NCBI RefSeq assembly: GCF_000495855.1
Contig: NZ_AWGF01000002.1
Location: forward strand, 1 to 64,000
From: Asticcacaulis sp. YBE204
Lineage (GTDB): Bacteria; Pseudomonadota; Alphaproteobacteria; Caulobacterales; Caulobacteraceae
Direction of reading: 5' to 3'
Length of the DNA: 64,000 nt
The position numbers and the translations under genes were made by a program. The notes under the pieces were generated by a model. The model saw only the letters and a program-made list of their open reading frames with translations. It had not been told where the DNA came from and ran no database searches. Each line of letters begins with the position of its first letter. Within the stretch, counting starts at the first letter, position 1. Positions 35,543 through 44,365 of the stretch are shown piece by piece.

Positions 35543-36871
35543 ATGACTCAGACGCCCGTTTTTCCCAAAAGCCACAGTGCCGCCCTGCTCGATGAGCTGG
35601 GCCAGTACGTTATCGCCGAGCCCTATCCGTTCGTCGTCGATCTGGAAAATTCCAGCGGCATGGAACTGGCGACGGTGGATGGCGACCGCATCACCGACTG
35701 GTGCGGGCTCTACGGTTCGCGCCTGATCGGCTACAACCATCCGCGTCTCTACGAGCCCGACTATATGCGCCGGTTGGTCACGGCGGCCAATACCAAGATG
35801 GCCAATCCCGACTTCCTGACGCGCGACTGTCTCGACTATTACCGCCTGCTGCACACCCTGCGTCCCAAATGTATGCGCGGCGAACGCGTCGAGGTTTACG
35901 CTGTGAACTCCGGTGCCGAAGCCGTTGAGAACATGATGAAATATCTCATCAATCTCCATAGCCGCCGGATGCAAGCCGCGGGCAAGCCCGTCGCCAATCC
36001 GCGCTTTATCTATTTCGAACAGGCCTTCCATGGGCGCACGGTTTTCGCGCTCAACATCACGCGTTTGTCCAACGATCCGATCGCCACCCGTGATTTTCAG
36101 GGTCTGATTCAGGGCAACTTACAGGTGCCCTTCCCCGAATATGACAGCCGTCGCCGCGAAGCCGATAACCAGCGCGAAGTCGACAAGTGTCTGGCGACGC
36201 TCGACTATCTGATGTCGACCTATCGCGACGAAATCGCCGGAGTCATTCTTGAGCCGTTGCAGGGTGCGGGCGGCCACCGTCTGGCCCTGCCGCGCTTCTA
36301 TCAGGAACTGTCGCGCCTGTGTCACCACCACGGAGTGGCGTGGGGGCTTGACGAAGTCCAGACCTCCGGCGGCCAGACCGGCGAGGTCTTTTCCATCGAC
36401 CTGTTCGACGTGCCGCATCCGCCGCAAGCCGTCGCCACGGCCAAGAAATTCGGTAACGGCGTCGTCTATATGCTGCATTCGATGGACGATATCGGCGTGC
36501 TCGACTCGACGTGGGGCGGGACGCTGTCCGACATGGTCCGCTTCTGCGAAGAGTGGAAAATCGTCGAAGACGAAGGTCTGCTGGCCAAGGTCGAGGCCAA
36601 GGGCAATCGCCTGTTCGGCGGGTTGAATGCGTTGGTCGAGAAGTTCCCGGATAAGATCGGCAATGTGCGGGGCTTGGGCCTCTATCTCGGCTTCAGCCTC
36701 CTTTACGCAGCCAACAAAAGCCGCCTGATCGACATGGCGCTGGAGGCAGAAAACCTGCTCCTGCTGGGGGCTGGAACGGATTCGATCCGCTTCCGTCCGC
36801 CGCTCGATGTCAGCGAGGCGGATATCGATGAGTTGCTGCGAAAGCTTACGCGGTTATTAGGAAAACTCTGA
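35543..36871 (+). CDS. Lysine 6-aminotransferase-like (class III, PLP)
   Basis: A 442-aa class III aminotransferase closest by pattern to L-lysine 6-transaminase (LAT), which converts lysine to 2-aminoadipate 6-semialdehyde. Family features are VYAVNSGAEAVENMMKYL, FEQAFHGRTVFALN, VILEPLQGAGGH and the segment ATAKKFGNGVV, where the second lysine is the probable PLP site. It lies 60 bases after the SDR and one base overlaps the PhzF gene. The usual partner, a semialdehyde dehydrogenase, is not beside it. Confidence 0.85.
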   Translation: MTQTPVFPKSHSAALLDELGQYVIAEPYPFVVDLENSSGMELATVDGDRITDWCGLYGSRLIGYNHPRLYEPDYMRRLVTAANTKMANPDFLTRDCLDYYRLLHTLRPKCMRGERVEVYAVNSGAEAVENMMKYLINLHSRRMQAAGKPVANPRFIYFEQAFHGRTVFALNITRLSNDPIATRDFQGLIQGNLQVPFPEYDSRRREADNQREVDKCLATLDYLMSTYRDEIAGVILEPLQGAGGHRLALPRFYQELSRLCHHHGVAWGLDEVQTSGGQTGEVFSIDLFDVPHPPQAVATAKKFGNGVVYMLHSMDDIGVLDSTWGGTLSDMVRFCEEWKIVEDEGLLAKVEAKGNRLFGGLNALVEKFPDKIGNVRGLGLYLGFSLLYAANKSRLIDMALEAENLLLLGAGTDSIRFRPPLDVSEADIDELLRKLTRLLGKL

Positions 36872-37704
36872 TGCAGCGCCGTTTTCAGATGGTTGATGTG
36901 TTCCACAGCGGTAATTTCACCGGCAATCCGGTCGCCGTGGTGCTGGATAGCGAGGGCCTGACCACCGAAGACATGCAGCGCATCACGCGCTGGTTCAACC
37001 TGTCGGAAACGACCTTTCTGCTGTCGCCGGGCACGCCAGAGGCCGATTACCGCGTACGTATTTTTACGCTGGATCGCGAATTGCCGTTTGCGGGACACCC
37101 GACCTTGGGGTCTGCCTATGCGTGGAAACTGGCGACGGGTTCGGCCAAGACCGAGATCGTGCAGCAATGCGCCGTTGGTCTGGTGCCTGTGGCGTTCGAA
37201 GGCGACCGTCCGGCTTTTGCCGCACCGCTGCTGCTGAAATCCGGTCCGGTCGATGACGACAAGATTGCGGAAATCGTATCGGTCCTGCGCATCCGCCGCG
37301 ACGATATCGTCAGCGTCGAATGGGCCGATAACGGCCCCGGTTGGGTGCTGGTGCAACTCGCATCCGCCGAAGCCGTGCTGAACGTCGATGCCATCAAATA
37401 CTGGGATAACCGCATCGAAATCGGCCTCGTCGGGTCCTGTCCCGCAGGCCATGAGACGGCCTTCGAGGTCCGCGCCCTGTTCAGCGATGCTTTCGGCGGA
37501 ATCGTAGAGGATCCAGTGACGGGCTCGCTCAACGCCGCCGTTGCGCAGTGTCTGCTGGCTAACGGGCGCGCTACCGCGCCATATGTCGCCGCCCAAGGGA
37601 CGAAGCTCGGCCGCGCCGGACGAATTTACGTCACGCAATCCGATGGTGACATCTGGATCGGTGGGGAAACCCGGACGCTGTTCAGCGGCTTGGGCGATTT
37701 CTGA
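36871..37704 (+). CDS. PhzF family isomerase-like protein
   Basis: A 277-aa protein of the PhzF (diaminopimelate-epimerase fold) family. The two half-domains are visible, with FTGNPVAVVL at 16-25, the catalytic Glu46 (LSETTFL), AGHPTLGSAYAW, and a C-terminal EDPVTGSLNAAVAQ. Substrate unknown. It shares a base with the aminotransferase stop, so the two are co-translated; a joint amine or lysine-derived pathway is possible. Confidence 0.88.
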   Translation: MQRRFQMVDVFHSGNFTGNPVAVVLDSEGLTTEDMQRITRWFNLSETTFLLSPGTPEADYRVRIFTLDRELPFAGHPTLGSAYAWKLATGSAKTEIVQQCAVGLVPVAFEGDRPAFAAPLLLKSGPVDDDKIAEIVSVLRIRRDDIVSVEWADNGPGWVLVQLASAEAVLNVDAIKYWDNRIEIGLVGSCPAGHETAFEVRALFSDAFGGIVEDPVTGSLNAAVAQCLLANGRATAPYVAAQGTKLGRAGRIYVTQSDGDIWIGGETRTLFSGLGDF

Positions 37705-37740
37705 TATTGCTATCCGATTAGGCGGAAATTTAGCAAGATA

Positions 37741-37806
37741 CCCCACCACCACATCTCACCGACTGCGTCGGCTCGTGCGGTCCCCCTCCCCAGTAAACTG
37801 GGGAGG
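37741..37806. repeat. Dispersed palindromic intergenic repeat, copy B (half)
   Basis: On the minus strand this reads CCTCCCCAGTTTACTGGGG..., GGGGGACCGCACGAG and GAGATGTGGTGGTGGGG. It matches the left half of copy A and the right half of copy C in inverse orientation. It holds a hairpin (GCGTCGG/CCGACGC-type) in the centre. It lies between two convergent genes. Confidence 0.75.
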
Positions 37807-37813
37807 AATGACT

Positions 37814-39406
37814 TTACCGCTTCCCTTTGCCCGCCGGTTTGGCGCGACCACCGGGACCGGCAGCGCCGGGCTTGGTCGAAGGCACGGCCTTGCTGCGCGT
37901 AGTGCGCGCCTTGACGGTCACCTTGGGCGCCACTGGCGTGCCCTTCGGCTTCTGCTTGACGCGGTTCGGGTGCGCGGGCTTCTCGCCCGGCTTGACCTTG
38001 GGTTTGGAACGCACGCGCGGCGGGCCGGAAGTGTCCTTGCCGCCCGCATTTTCATCGAACGGATTGATCCCGGCATTGGCCTTGACCGTCAGACGGATCG
38101 GCACGCCTGGCATATCAAAAGATTCGCGCAAGCTATTGATCATATAGCGTTGATAGTGCGCGGGCATGGCATAGGCGCGGCTGGCGAACAGCACGAAGGT
38201 CGGCGGACGGCCCTTGGTCTGGGCCATATATTTCGGCTTGATGCGCTTGCCGTCGACGGCGGGCGGCGGGTGTCTCTGGATAGCCAGTTTCAGCCAGTCG
38301 TTCAGGTCGCGCGTCTTCACCTTGGCCGACCAGTTGCGGTAGGCCTTGAGGATGGCGGGCATCAGGCGATCCAGTCCGCGCCCGTTCAGCGCCGACAGAG
38401 CCACGAACGGTGCGCCGCGCAATTGCGGCAACATGCGCTCGGCGACCTCGGACAGTTCCGACAGGCGCGCCTGCGGTTCTTCGGTCGTGTCCCACTTGGA
38501 GATGACATAGATCAAAGCGCGGCCTTCGCGTTCGACCAGATCGGCGATTTGCAGGTCCTGCGTCTCGAAGGCGTTTTCCTGATCCATGACCAGCACGACA
38601 ACCTCGGCAAAGGTGATGGCGCGAATGGTGTCGGCGGTGGACAGCTTCTCCAGTTTTTCCTGCACGCGCGCCTTGCGGCGCAGACCGGCGGTATCGACCA
38701 GACGGATCTTGCGGCCTTCGTATTCCCAGTCGACCGAGATCGAATCGCGGGTGATCCCGGCTTCCGGCCCGGTCAGCAGGCGGTCTTCGCCCAGCAGACG
38801 ATTGATCAGGGTCGATTTACCGGCGTTCGGGCGACCGATGATGGCGATGCGGATCGGCTTGGTATCCTCGTCCTCATCTTCTTCCTCGTCGACGATATAG
38901 TCGCCTTCGAACAATTGGCGGTACTTTTCCAGCGCTTCGTAAAGGTCGGAAATGCCTTCGCCATGTTCCGCCGACAGGTGTAGCGGCGCGCCGAAACCCA
39001 GCACGTGCGCTTCTTCGGCCCCGGCAAAACCGGCGTGGCCCTCGGCCTTGTTGGCGATCAACAGGACCGGCTTTTCCTTGTGGCGCAGGATGTCGGCGAA
39101 GATGCGGTCCAGCGGCACGACGCCTTCGCGGGCATCGACGACGAACAGGGCGACATCGGCTTCTTCGATAGCCTTTTCGGTCTGGATACGCATGCGCGAT
39201 TCGAGCGAGGTGTCCGCGACGTCTTCGAAACCGGCCGTGTCGATCAGATCGAGATCGATGTCGCCGATATTGCCCGTAGCATAGCGGCGGTCGCGCGTGA
39301 CACCGGGCTGGTCATCGACGATGGCCAGTTTCTTGCCCGCCAGGCGGTTGAACAGGGTGGATTTGCCGACGTTCGGACGTCCGACAATGGCTATTTTCAA
39401 GGTCAT
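37814..39406 (-). CDS. der: Ribosome-assembly GTPase Der (EngA)
   Basis: A 530-aa double GTPase for 50S assembly. The first G domain has the P-loop GRPNVGKST near 9-17 and a DTAGFED motif. The second has GRPNAGKST and DTAGLRRKARVQEKLE. A KH-like domain follows (ARAYAMPAHYQRYMINSLRE). The C-terminus is a long basic tail rich in Lys, Pro and Thr (about 70 residues), longer than in E. coli. It lies downstream of bamB, behind a terminator. Confidence 0.96.
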   Translation of the reverse strand: MTLKIAIVGRPNVGKSTLFNRLAGKKLAIVDDQPGVTRDRRYATGNIGDIDLDLIDTAGFEDVADTSLESRMRIQTEKAIEEADVALFVVDAREGVVPLDRIFADILRHKEKPVLLIANKAEGHAGFAGAEEAHVLGFGAPLHLSAEHGEGISDLYEALEKYRQLFEGDYIVDEEEDEDEDTKPIRIAIIGRPNAGKSTLINRLLGEDRLLTGPEAGITRDSISVDWEYEGRKIRLVDTAGLRRKARVQEKLEKLSTADTIRAITFAEVVVLVMDQENAFETQDLQIADLVEREGRALIYVISKWDTTEEPQARLSELSEVAERMLPQLRGAPFVALSALNGRGLDRLMPAILKAYRNWSAKVKTRDLNDWLKLAIQRHPPPAVDGKRIKPKYMAQTKGRPPTFVLFASRAYAMPAHYQRYMINSLRESFDMPGVPIRLTVKANAGINPFDENAGGKDTSGPPRVRSKPKVKPGEKPAHPNRVKQKPKGTPVAPKVTVKARTTRSKAVPSTKPGAAGPGGRAKPAGKGKR

Positions 39407-39432
39407 GAACGGGTGTGTACAGGATATGTTGT

Positions 39433-39504
39433 GTAAAAAAAAGAAAAGATGCAGGGGGCATCTTAAGCAGCGCTACCGCTTCGCTGCTTGAGCGCACCCC
39501 TGCA
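39433..39504 (-). terminator. Terminator at end of bamB transcript
   Basis: Outer stem TGCAGGGG (39450-39457) with CCCCTGCA (39497-39504) and an inner stem AAGCAGCG (39465-39472) with CGCTGCTT (39482-39489). Read on the minus strand it ends in ATCTTTTCTTTTTTTT, a strong T-run. It lies between bamB and der. Confidence 0.85.
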
Positions 39505-39531
39505 CCCCAAAACTTCAGATTGTCGGCTCAG

Positions 39532-40935
39532 CTACTGGATCGCGATCAGGCGCCCCTTGTCGGTGACGACGAACAATTTATCGCCGACGATGATCGGCGC
39601 GACGAAAGCCGGGTCGCCCAGCTTGAGGCTTTCCTTGCGCTCCCCGGTCTTGGGGTCGAAAGCCACCATGTCACCTTCGGAATTGACCATGACCAATCGA
39701 CCCGACGCCAGAACCGGCCCCGTCCAGGTCGGCAGCTTGGCGGGTTTTTTGCCTTCGCCCATCGCGAAGAAGCTCGATGCCGTCTTCTTGCGGCCCTTGT
39801 TCAGGTCAGCGATCCAGTAGACCTGACCCGAGGTGGCATTGGCGGCCATCAGTTCGCTTTGCACGGTCGAAAGGTAAACGGCGTCGCCCGCAACCCAGGC
39901 CGAATTGGTCGAGTCGGCCGGAATGCTCCAGCGGCGCTGACCCGACTTGGCGTCCATCGCGGCAAAGACGCCCGAATGGCTGGCGGCGAAGACCATGTTG
40001 TTGGCGATCAGCGGACGGCCCGAAATATCGCGGATTTCCGACAGGGCATTGGTGCGCGTCGATTGCGCCAGAACCTGCGTCCACACGGGCTGACCCGACG
40101 CGGCATCGAGACCGATCAGTTCGCCCGACGAAAACGGCGCGATGATCAGGTTTTCATAGGGCACGGGGGCAGCAGTGCGCAGGATGCGCGCCGGTTCGAC
40201 GATCGCCTGATAGGTCCAGCCGGGTGCGCCGTCGGCCTGATTGAGCGCGACCGTGCGGTTATCGACATCGGTGAAGACGACGAACTTGCCGCTGACGGTC
40301 GGTGCGGCGCGCAGCGGCGTTTCCACCGTCTTCGTCCATTGCACCTCGCCCGTCGCGGCATCCAGCGCCGTGACCAGGCGATAACCCGACGTAACAAACA
40401 GCTTGCCGCCCGACAGGGCCAGACCGCCACCGAAGGCGTCCTTGTCGCGGCGGATACCGGGATTGAGATCGCGCGCCCAGGCCTCGTTACCCGTATTGAC
40501 GTCAAAGGCGCGGACGCGGGCTTCGCCATCCAGCGTATAGATCAGCTTGCCGTCCGAGACCGGCGTCGCCATAACCTGAGCCGTGGTCGAGGAGCCTGCG
40601 CCGATCGATTTAGACCAGGCGACCTTGAACTGAGCCGCCGCAGCAGCGTGCTCGATTGTCTGAGCGGGACCGGTCGCCAGGGGCCAGTCGGCCACGGGCT
40701 GTGCGGAAGGAATATAGAAGTCCTGCCCTTTCAGGCGTTCCGACGGCGCGATCTTGTCTTGGAAGGCGACGATAGAGATGCGTTCCCCCTGAGCGGCGCT
40801 TTCTGCGGGTTCGTCCTTTTTGAGTGGATTGAGCTTCTGAACCGTCGAACAGCCCGCAAACCCCGCCGCCATGACCAGCGCCAGAGCGGTGGCGGCGATC
40901 CGGCGGCCCATTGTCGTAGTATGTTTCACGGTCAT
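39532..40935 (-). CDS. bamB: Outer-membrane assembly lipoprotein BamB
   Basis: A 467-aa lipoprotein of the BAM complex. The signal (ALVMAAGFAGC) gives Cys29. A linker precedes an eight-bladed propeller of PQQ-like repeats (for example YTLDGEARVRAFDVNTGNEAW, TALDAATGEVQWTK, IGLDAASGQPVWTQ). It supports outer-membrane protein insertion with BamA. The yfgM-bamB-der order is the same as in E. coli. Confidence 0.93.
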   Translation of the reverse strand: MTVKHTTTMGRRIAATALALVMAAGFAGCSTVQKLNPLKKDEPAESAAQGERISIVAFQDKIAPSERLKGQDFYIPSAQPVADWPLATGPAQTIEHAAAAAQFKVAWSKSIGAGSSTTAQVMATPVSDGKLIYTLDGEARVRAFDVNTGNEAWARDLNPGIRRDKDAFGGGLALSGGKLFVTSGYRLVTALDAATGEVQWTKTVETPLRAAPTVSGKFVVFTDVDNRTVALNQADGAPGWTYQAIVEPARILRTAAPVPYENLIIAPFSSGELIGLDAASGQPVWTQVLAQSTRTNALSEIRDISGRPLIANNMVFAASHSGVFAAMDAKSGQRRWSIPADSTNSAWVAGDAVYLSTVQSELMAANATSGQVYWIADLNKGRKKTASSFFAMGEGKKPAKLPTWTGPVLASGRLVMVNSEGDMVAFDPKTGERKESLKLGDPAFVAPIIVGDKLFVVTDKGRLIAIQ

Positions 40936-40969
40936 CGTCTCTTCAAAATCTCGGTGTGGAATCTGTGGT

Positions 40970-41707
40970 TTATTGGGCGGGCATCTGAGACGGCGCGCCG
41001 GTCGGCAGTTGCGGCGTGCCCTTCATTTCCGGCAGTTTCAGCGACTCGACCGCCACCTTGGCACCACCGGAGTCGATAAGCGCGACCGCGATCTGCGCGC
41101 GTTGCTTGAGACCGTCGGAGGCGTCGAGCGACAGGCCGAGCGCCTGAAGGTCGCCGCGCGCCCCTTGCAGGTCGCCCTTCTGGATCTTGGCCATGGCCAA
41201 AGCTTCCTTGGCCAGCGGCGCGAACGGACGACCGTCCTTGATCAGCGGCGTCAGGCGCTTTTCGACGTCGGCATAAGGCGCCTTGTCCATGATCAGATAG
41301 ACAGCCTTGAGCGCGGCGACATCCGAAATCAGCGGTGCGGGAGACGCCTTGGCGGCTTCGTCGAACAGTTTCAGGGCCTCGTCGGGCTTGTTCTCCTCGA
41401 CGGCGATCGCACCGAGGTTCGACAGCGCCATCGCCTTGTAGGCAGGCGCACCGGCCTCGACGACCTTCTGGAATTCGGCCTTGGCTTTGACCAGATCGCC
41501 TTTGGCAGCGACTTCGGCGGCGGCGACGTACAATTCCGACGCCTTGTTCACCTTGGCATCCTGCCACGAGCTATAGCCCCAGAAACCGAGCGCCAGAATC
41601 AAGGCACCACCGAGGACGCCACCCACCCAGGGGGCGCTTTTTTTGGCGATAGCCGTCCAGCGGTCGTTGCGAAGACCTTCTTCGGCTTCTTCAAAAATGT
41701 CGCTCAA
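40970..41707 (-). CDS. YfgM-like TPR membrane protein
   Basis: A 245-aa protein with a TTG start at 41707 (no ATG lies close upstream; AAGGTAAGGG precedes it). The N-terminus is cytoplasmic (SDIFEEAEEGLRNDRW), a transmembrane helix spans about 27-47, and TPR-like repeats follow in the periplasm (EFQKVVEAGAPAYKAMALSN, ALKLFDEAAKASPAP). E. coli YfgM associates with the SecYEG translocon and PpiD. Upstream of bamB by 34 bases, likely one transcript. Confidence 0.82.
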   Translation of the reverse strand: MSDIFEEAEEGLRNDRWTAIAKKSAPWVGGVLGGALILALGFWGYSSWQDAKVNKASELYVAAAEVAAKGDLVKAKAEFQKVVEAGAPAYKAMALSNLGAIAVEENKPDEALKLFDEAAKASPAPLISDVAALKAVYLIMDKAPYADVEKRLTPLIKDGRPFAPLAKEALAMAKIQKGDLQGARGDLQALGLSLDASDGLKQRAQIAVALIDSGGAKVAVESLKLPEMKGTPQLPTGAPSQMPAQ

Positions 41708-41866
41708 CTTAATTCCCTTACCTTATGGGGTTCTTGTCGAACCTCAAACCTCATCAGTGCGACAGCCTTGCCGGAGCTTCCGGCAGCCGTCAAATATCGC
41801 GCGAACCTAGCCGCAAGCCGCCCGATGCGCAATCACCATTCGGTTAATCCCCATAGTCGTCGCTAT

Positions 41867-42685
41867 TTACTTAGCAAAATATGTCTCTTGTGGGGCGGGA
41901 AAGTCGCGCGCCCTGACATCTTTGGCATAGCCTTCCGCGGCCTCCGAAATCGTCTCGCGCAGCGCGGCATACCGACGGACGAACTTGGGCGACCAGTCGA
42001 ATTGCCCCAGCATATCGTCGACCACCAGAATCTGCCCGTCACAGGCCGCCGAAGCGCCTATGCCGATTGTGGGGGCCTTGACCGCCGCCGTGATTTCCCC
42101 GGCCAGATCGGCGGCCACGCCTTCGACGACGATGGCAAAGGCCCCGGCGGCGTCCGAATCGCGGGCCTCCTGAAGTACCTTGTCGCGCTCGGCCTGGGTC
42201 CGGCCCTTGGCCTTGAAGCCGCCATCGACGTTCACGGCCTGAGGTCGCAGGCCGACGTGGCCCATGACAGGGATGCCGCGCTGGGTCAGGTAGGATATGG
42301 TGTCATGCACCGTCGGGCCGCTTTCCAGCTTGACCGCCTGAGCGCCGGTTTCCTTGAGGATACGCACGGCATTGGCGAAGGCCTGTTCCGGACCGGCCTC
42401 ATACGACCCGAACGGCATGTCGACCACGACAAAGGCTTTCTTCGCCCCGCGCATGACGGCCTGACCGTGCAGGATCATCATTTCCATCGTCACGCCGATG
42501 GTGCTGGGCAGGCCGTGGACGACCATGCCGACACTGTCGCCGACCAGCAGGATGTCGCAAGCCTCATCGAGGATTTCGGCCATCGGCGCGGAATAGGCGG
42601 TCAGACATACCAGCGGCGTTTGCCCCTTGCGGGCATAGATTTCCGGCGCGGTCAGGCGTTTGACGGATTGGGTATGGCTGCTCAC
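41867..42685 (-). CDS. panB: 3-methyl-2-oxobutanoate hydroxymethyltransferase
   Basis: A 272-aa enzyme of pantothenate (and so CoA) synthesis; it adds a hydroxymethyl group from methylene-THF to ketoisovalerate. The GTG start at 42685 follows AGGGGCC. Conserved parts are [33 protein letters not shown] and the GHVGLRPQ segment. Length matches the family. The 5' neighbour is a small membrane gene 48 bases away. Confidence 0.95.
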   Translation of the reverse strand: MSSHTQSVKRLTAPEIYARKGQTPLVCLTAYSAPMAEILDEACDILLVGDSVGMVVHGLPSTIGVTMEMMILHGQAVMRGAKKAFVVVDMPFGSYEAGPEQAFANAVRILKETGAQAVKLESGPTVHDTISYLTQRGIPVMGHVGLRPQAVNVDGGFKAKGRTQAERDKVLQEARDSDAAGAFAIVVEGVAADLAGEITAAVKAPTIGIGASAACDGQILVVDDMLGQFDWSPKFVRRYAALRETISEAAEGYAKDVRARDFPAPQETYFAK

Positions 42686-42733
42686 GCAAGGCCCCTTTTT
42701 TAGTCGCGCGTCCGTATCCGAAACGCGCTTGTC

Positions 42734-43162
42734 CTAAAGGGCGTCCTCGCGTCCATTCACGAGGTATAGCCCGACGATGGCCATACATAGCGAAAAACTG
42801 ACCCAAAAAAAGAGGGGCGATTGCATGACGGTCAAATAATCGGTGGAGCGGCTCAGGCCATTGGCCAGATAATTGGCCGCGGCATCGAGAAGATCGCGCC
42901 CGACGCCCAACCCCGCCTCGAAACCGGTATCGGTCTTCGCGACCACCTCGCGCACCTCGGATTCGGCGGCCGGCGTCCAGCCGGGCAGATGCACGAACTG
43001 CATCAGGGCATAGAGGCCGCCGATAATGCCGGAAAGAGCGATCAGCCCCTGACGCAGCCAGGTCCCGGTTTTCAGGCCGCGCATGACTTGGTCGTGGAAC
43101 TGCGCCTCGTCGTCGAAGCGTTGCGGCGTATTGAACAGGGTATGAAAATCGTCGTCTTTCAT
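42734..43162 (-). CDS. Two-TM hypothetical protein next to ECF sigma factor
   Basis: A 142-aa protein. I chose the ATG at 43162 (MKDDDFHTLFNTPQRF). A polar N-terminal segment (about 1-48), a transmembrane helix (LIALSGIIGGLYALMQF), a periplasmic-like stretch of about 50 residues and a second helix (FFWVSFSLCMAIVGLYL) make a topology common among membrane anti-sigma factors, but no zinc-binding anti-sigma motif is visible. It begins four bases after the sigma gene, so it is likely co-translated and may modulate it. Confidence 0.6.
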   Translation of the reverse strand: MKDDDFHTLFNTPQRFDDEAQFHDQVMRGLKTGTWLRQGLIALSGIIGGLYALMQFVHLPGWTPAAESEVREVVAKTDTGFEAGLGVGRDLLDAAANYLANGLSRSTDYLTVMQSPLFFWVSFSLCMAIVGLYLVNGREDAL

Positions 43163-43166
43163 AGCT

Positions 43167-43751
43167 CTACGACTCCATCGCCACGCGGTCATTACCGACC
43201 GCAAGGCTTGATTTCAGCGCGGCCAGAGCCCGCTTGATATGACTCTTGACCGTACCGAGCGGCAGGCCGGTTTCCGTGGCGATGTCCTGATGGCTGAGCC
43301 CACCGGAAAAATTCAGCGTCACGCATAACCGCTCGGCGGGTTTTAATTGTGACAAGGCACCGTCCAGATCATGGATTTGCCCTTCCCGCGCGCGATTTTC
43401 GTGAATGTCGGGCGTGGGCTCGAAGGGCTGCATATCGTCCACGAACAGGTATTTCTGCGTCTTTTTGAGCTTCCGCAGATAGCGGCGCGAGGCGATCATC
43501 TTGAGCCAGTTCACGAACGGCCCGTCGGCGCGGTATTCGCTCAGGCGCTCGTAAGCGGCAATAAAGGCTTCCTGCGCCATGTCGTCGGCGTCCGGCCCCT
43601 GCGCCCCCATGCGGCGCAGGTGCGTCCGCAGGGCAGAGGCGTGCCGCCGCGCCAGTTCGCCGAACGCTGCCGACGCACCCAGCAGGGCCTGAGCGATCAG
43701 GTCATGATCGGACAGATGTTTCAGGCCAGCCGTGGACAAAATATCGGACAT
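43167..43751 (-). CDS. ECF (RpoE-type) sigma factor
   Basis: A 194-aa group IV sigma factor. Region 2 contains DADDMAQEAFIAAYERLSEY and FVNWLKMIASRRYLRKLKK, and region 4 contains LKPAERLCVTLNFSGGLSHQDI with GLPLGTVKSHIKRALAALK. The linker is somewhat long and acidic. It would direct transcription of an unknown regulon, probably including its own operon. Its predecessor at 44191 is a DUF6249-like membrane protein and its follower a two-TM protein. Confidence 0.92.
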   Translation of the reverse strand: MSDILSTAGLKHLSDHDLIAQALLGASAAFGELARRHASALRTHLRRMGAQGPDADDMAQEAFIAAYERLSEYRADGPFVNWLKMIASRRYLRKLKKTQKYLFVDDMQPFEPTPDIHENRAREGQIHDLDGALSQLKPAERLCVTLNFSGGLSHQDIATETGLPLGTVKSHIKRALAALKSSLAVGNDRVAMES

Positions 43752-43807
43752 GCTCGGTTTTCAAAAGGATGTAGCGGGAAGCAGGACGGGCAACAGTCTA
43801 GGTAAGC

Positions 43808-44191
43808 TCAGCGCTTACGATTGACCCCGATAATGCCCATGATCAGCAGGGCGACACCAATGAAACCGGGAATCGCCGCGATGCCCGTCAGCCCGCCGAA
43901 AATAAAGCCGCTATTCACATAGTCCATGACGCACAAACCACCTGCCACCGCGATGAGGATCAGGCCAGAGCGGATATCGCGTTCGGGGGTTTTTTCCTTG
44001 AGCGGGGCAGCCTTTTGCAGGCTTTCGAGAAATTCCGGCGGCAGGGTCTGGCCCTTTTCGATGGCCATACGCACGGTTTTCTGGGTTTCTTCGCGATCCT
44101 TGGCTCGAAAATAGCTGACGATTCCCACGATAAAAACCGGCATGAGAACGCCGAAGATCGGGATGAGCAAAGCCATGCTGTGATTATTCAT
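43808..44191 (-). CDS. DUF6249-like membrane protein
   Basis: A 127-aa protein from the ATG at 44191, with AAGGAG just upstream. Helix 1 is IPIFGVLMPVFIVGIVSYF, followed by a polar stretch (RAKDREETQKTVRMAIEKG) and two to three helices near the C-terminus (SGLILIAVAGGLCVMDY and AIPGFIGVALLIMGIIG). The pattern fits DUF6249-like proteins that often accompany ECF sigma factors. It lies 56 bases before the sigma gene in the same direction. Confidence 0.65.
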   Translation of the reverse strand: MNNHSMALLIPIFGVLMPVFIVGIVSYFRAKDREETQKTVRMAIEKGQTLPPEFLESLQKAAPLKEKTPERDIRSGLILIAVAGGLCVMDYVNSGFIFGGLTGIAAIPGFIGVALLIMGIIGVNRKR

Positions 44192-44310
44192 AATAGGCTC
44201 CTTTGTGTATGAGGCGCGGGCGGAATTTCGCCCTGTAATGATAAGAGGCCCAGATCGCGCCATTTGGATGCAAAAATGCGGATTAAATAAAATTCATGAT
44301 AACCGTCTTG

Positions 44311-44339
44311 ATTTAGATGCAATTTCGATATATCTAAAT
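44311..44339. promoter_or_regulatory. Inverted repeat upstream of padR
   Basis: ATTTAGAT (44311-44318) and ATCTAAAT (44332-44339) form an 8-bp inverted repeat with a 13-base spacer that holds part of GATATATC (44327-44334). It lies 27 bases before the PadR start codon, in the divergent gap with the DUF6249-like gene, where an autoregulatory site would be expected. Confidence 0.45.
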
Positions 44340-44365
44340 ATTGTCTAATTAAGAAGGAAAATTCA

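Noticed and set aside
39415-41079. 554-aa plus-strand open frame opposite bamB
   Set aside because: Antisense shadow of the bamB repeats; no family signature.
40871-42703. 610-aa plus-strand open frame across yfgM and panB
   Set aside because: It runs antisense through two well-supported genes and an intergenic gap, with low-complexity composition and no homology pattern.
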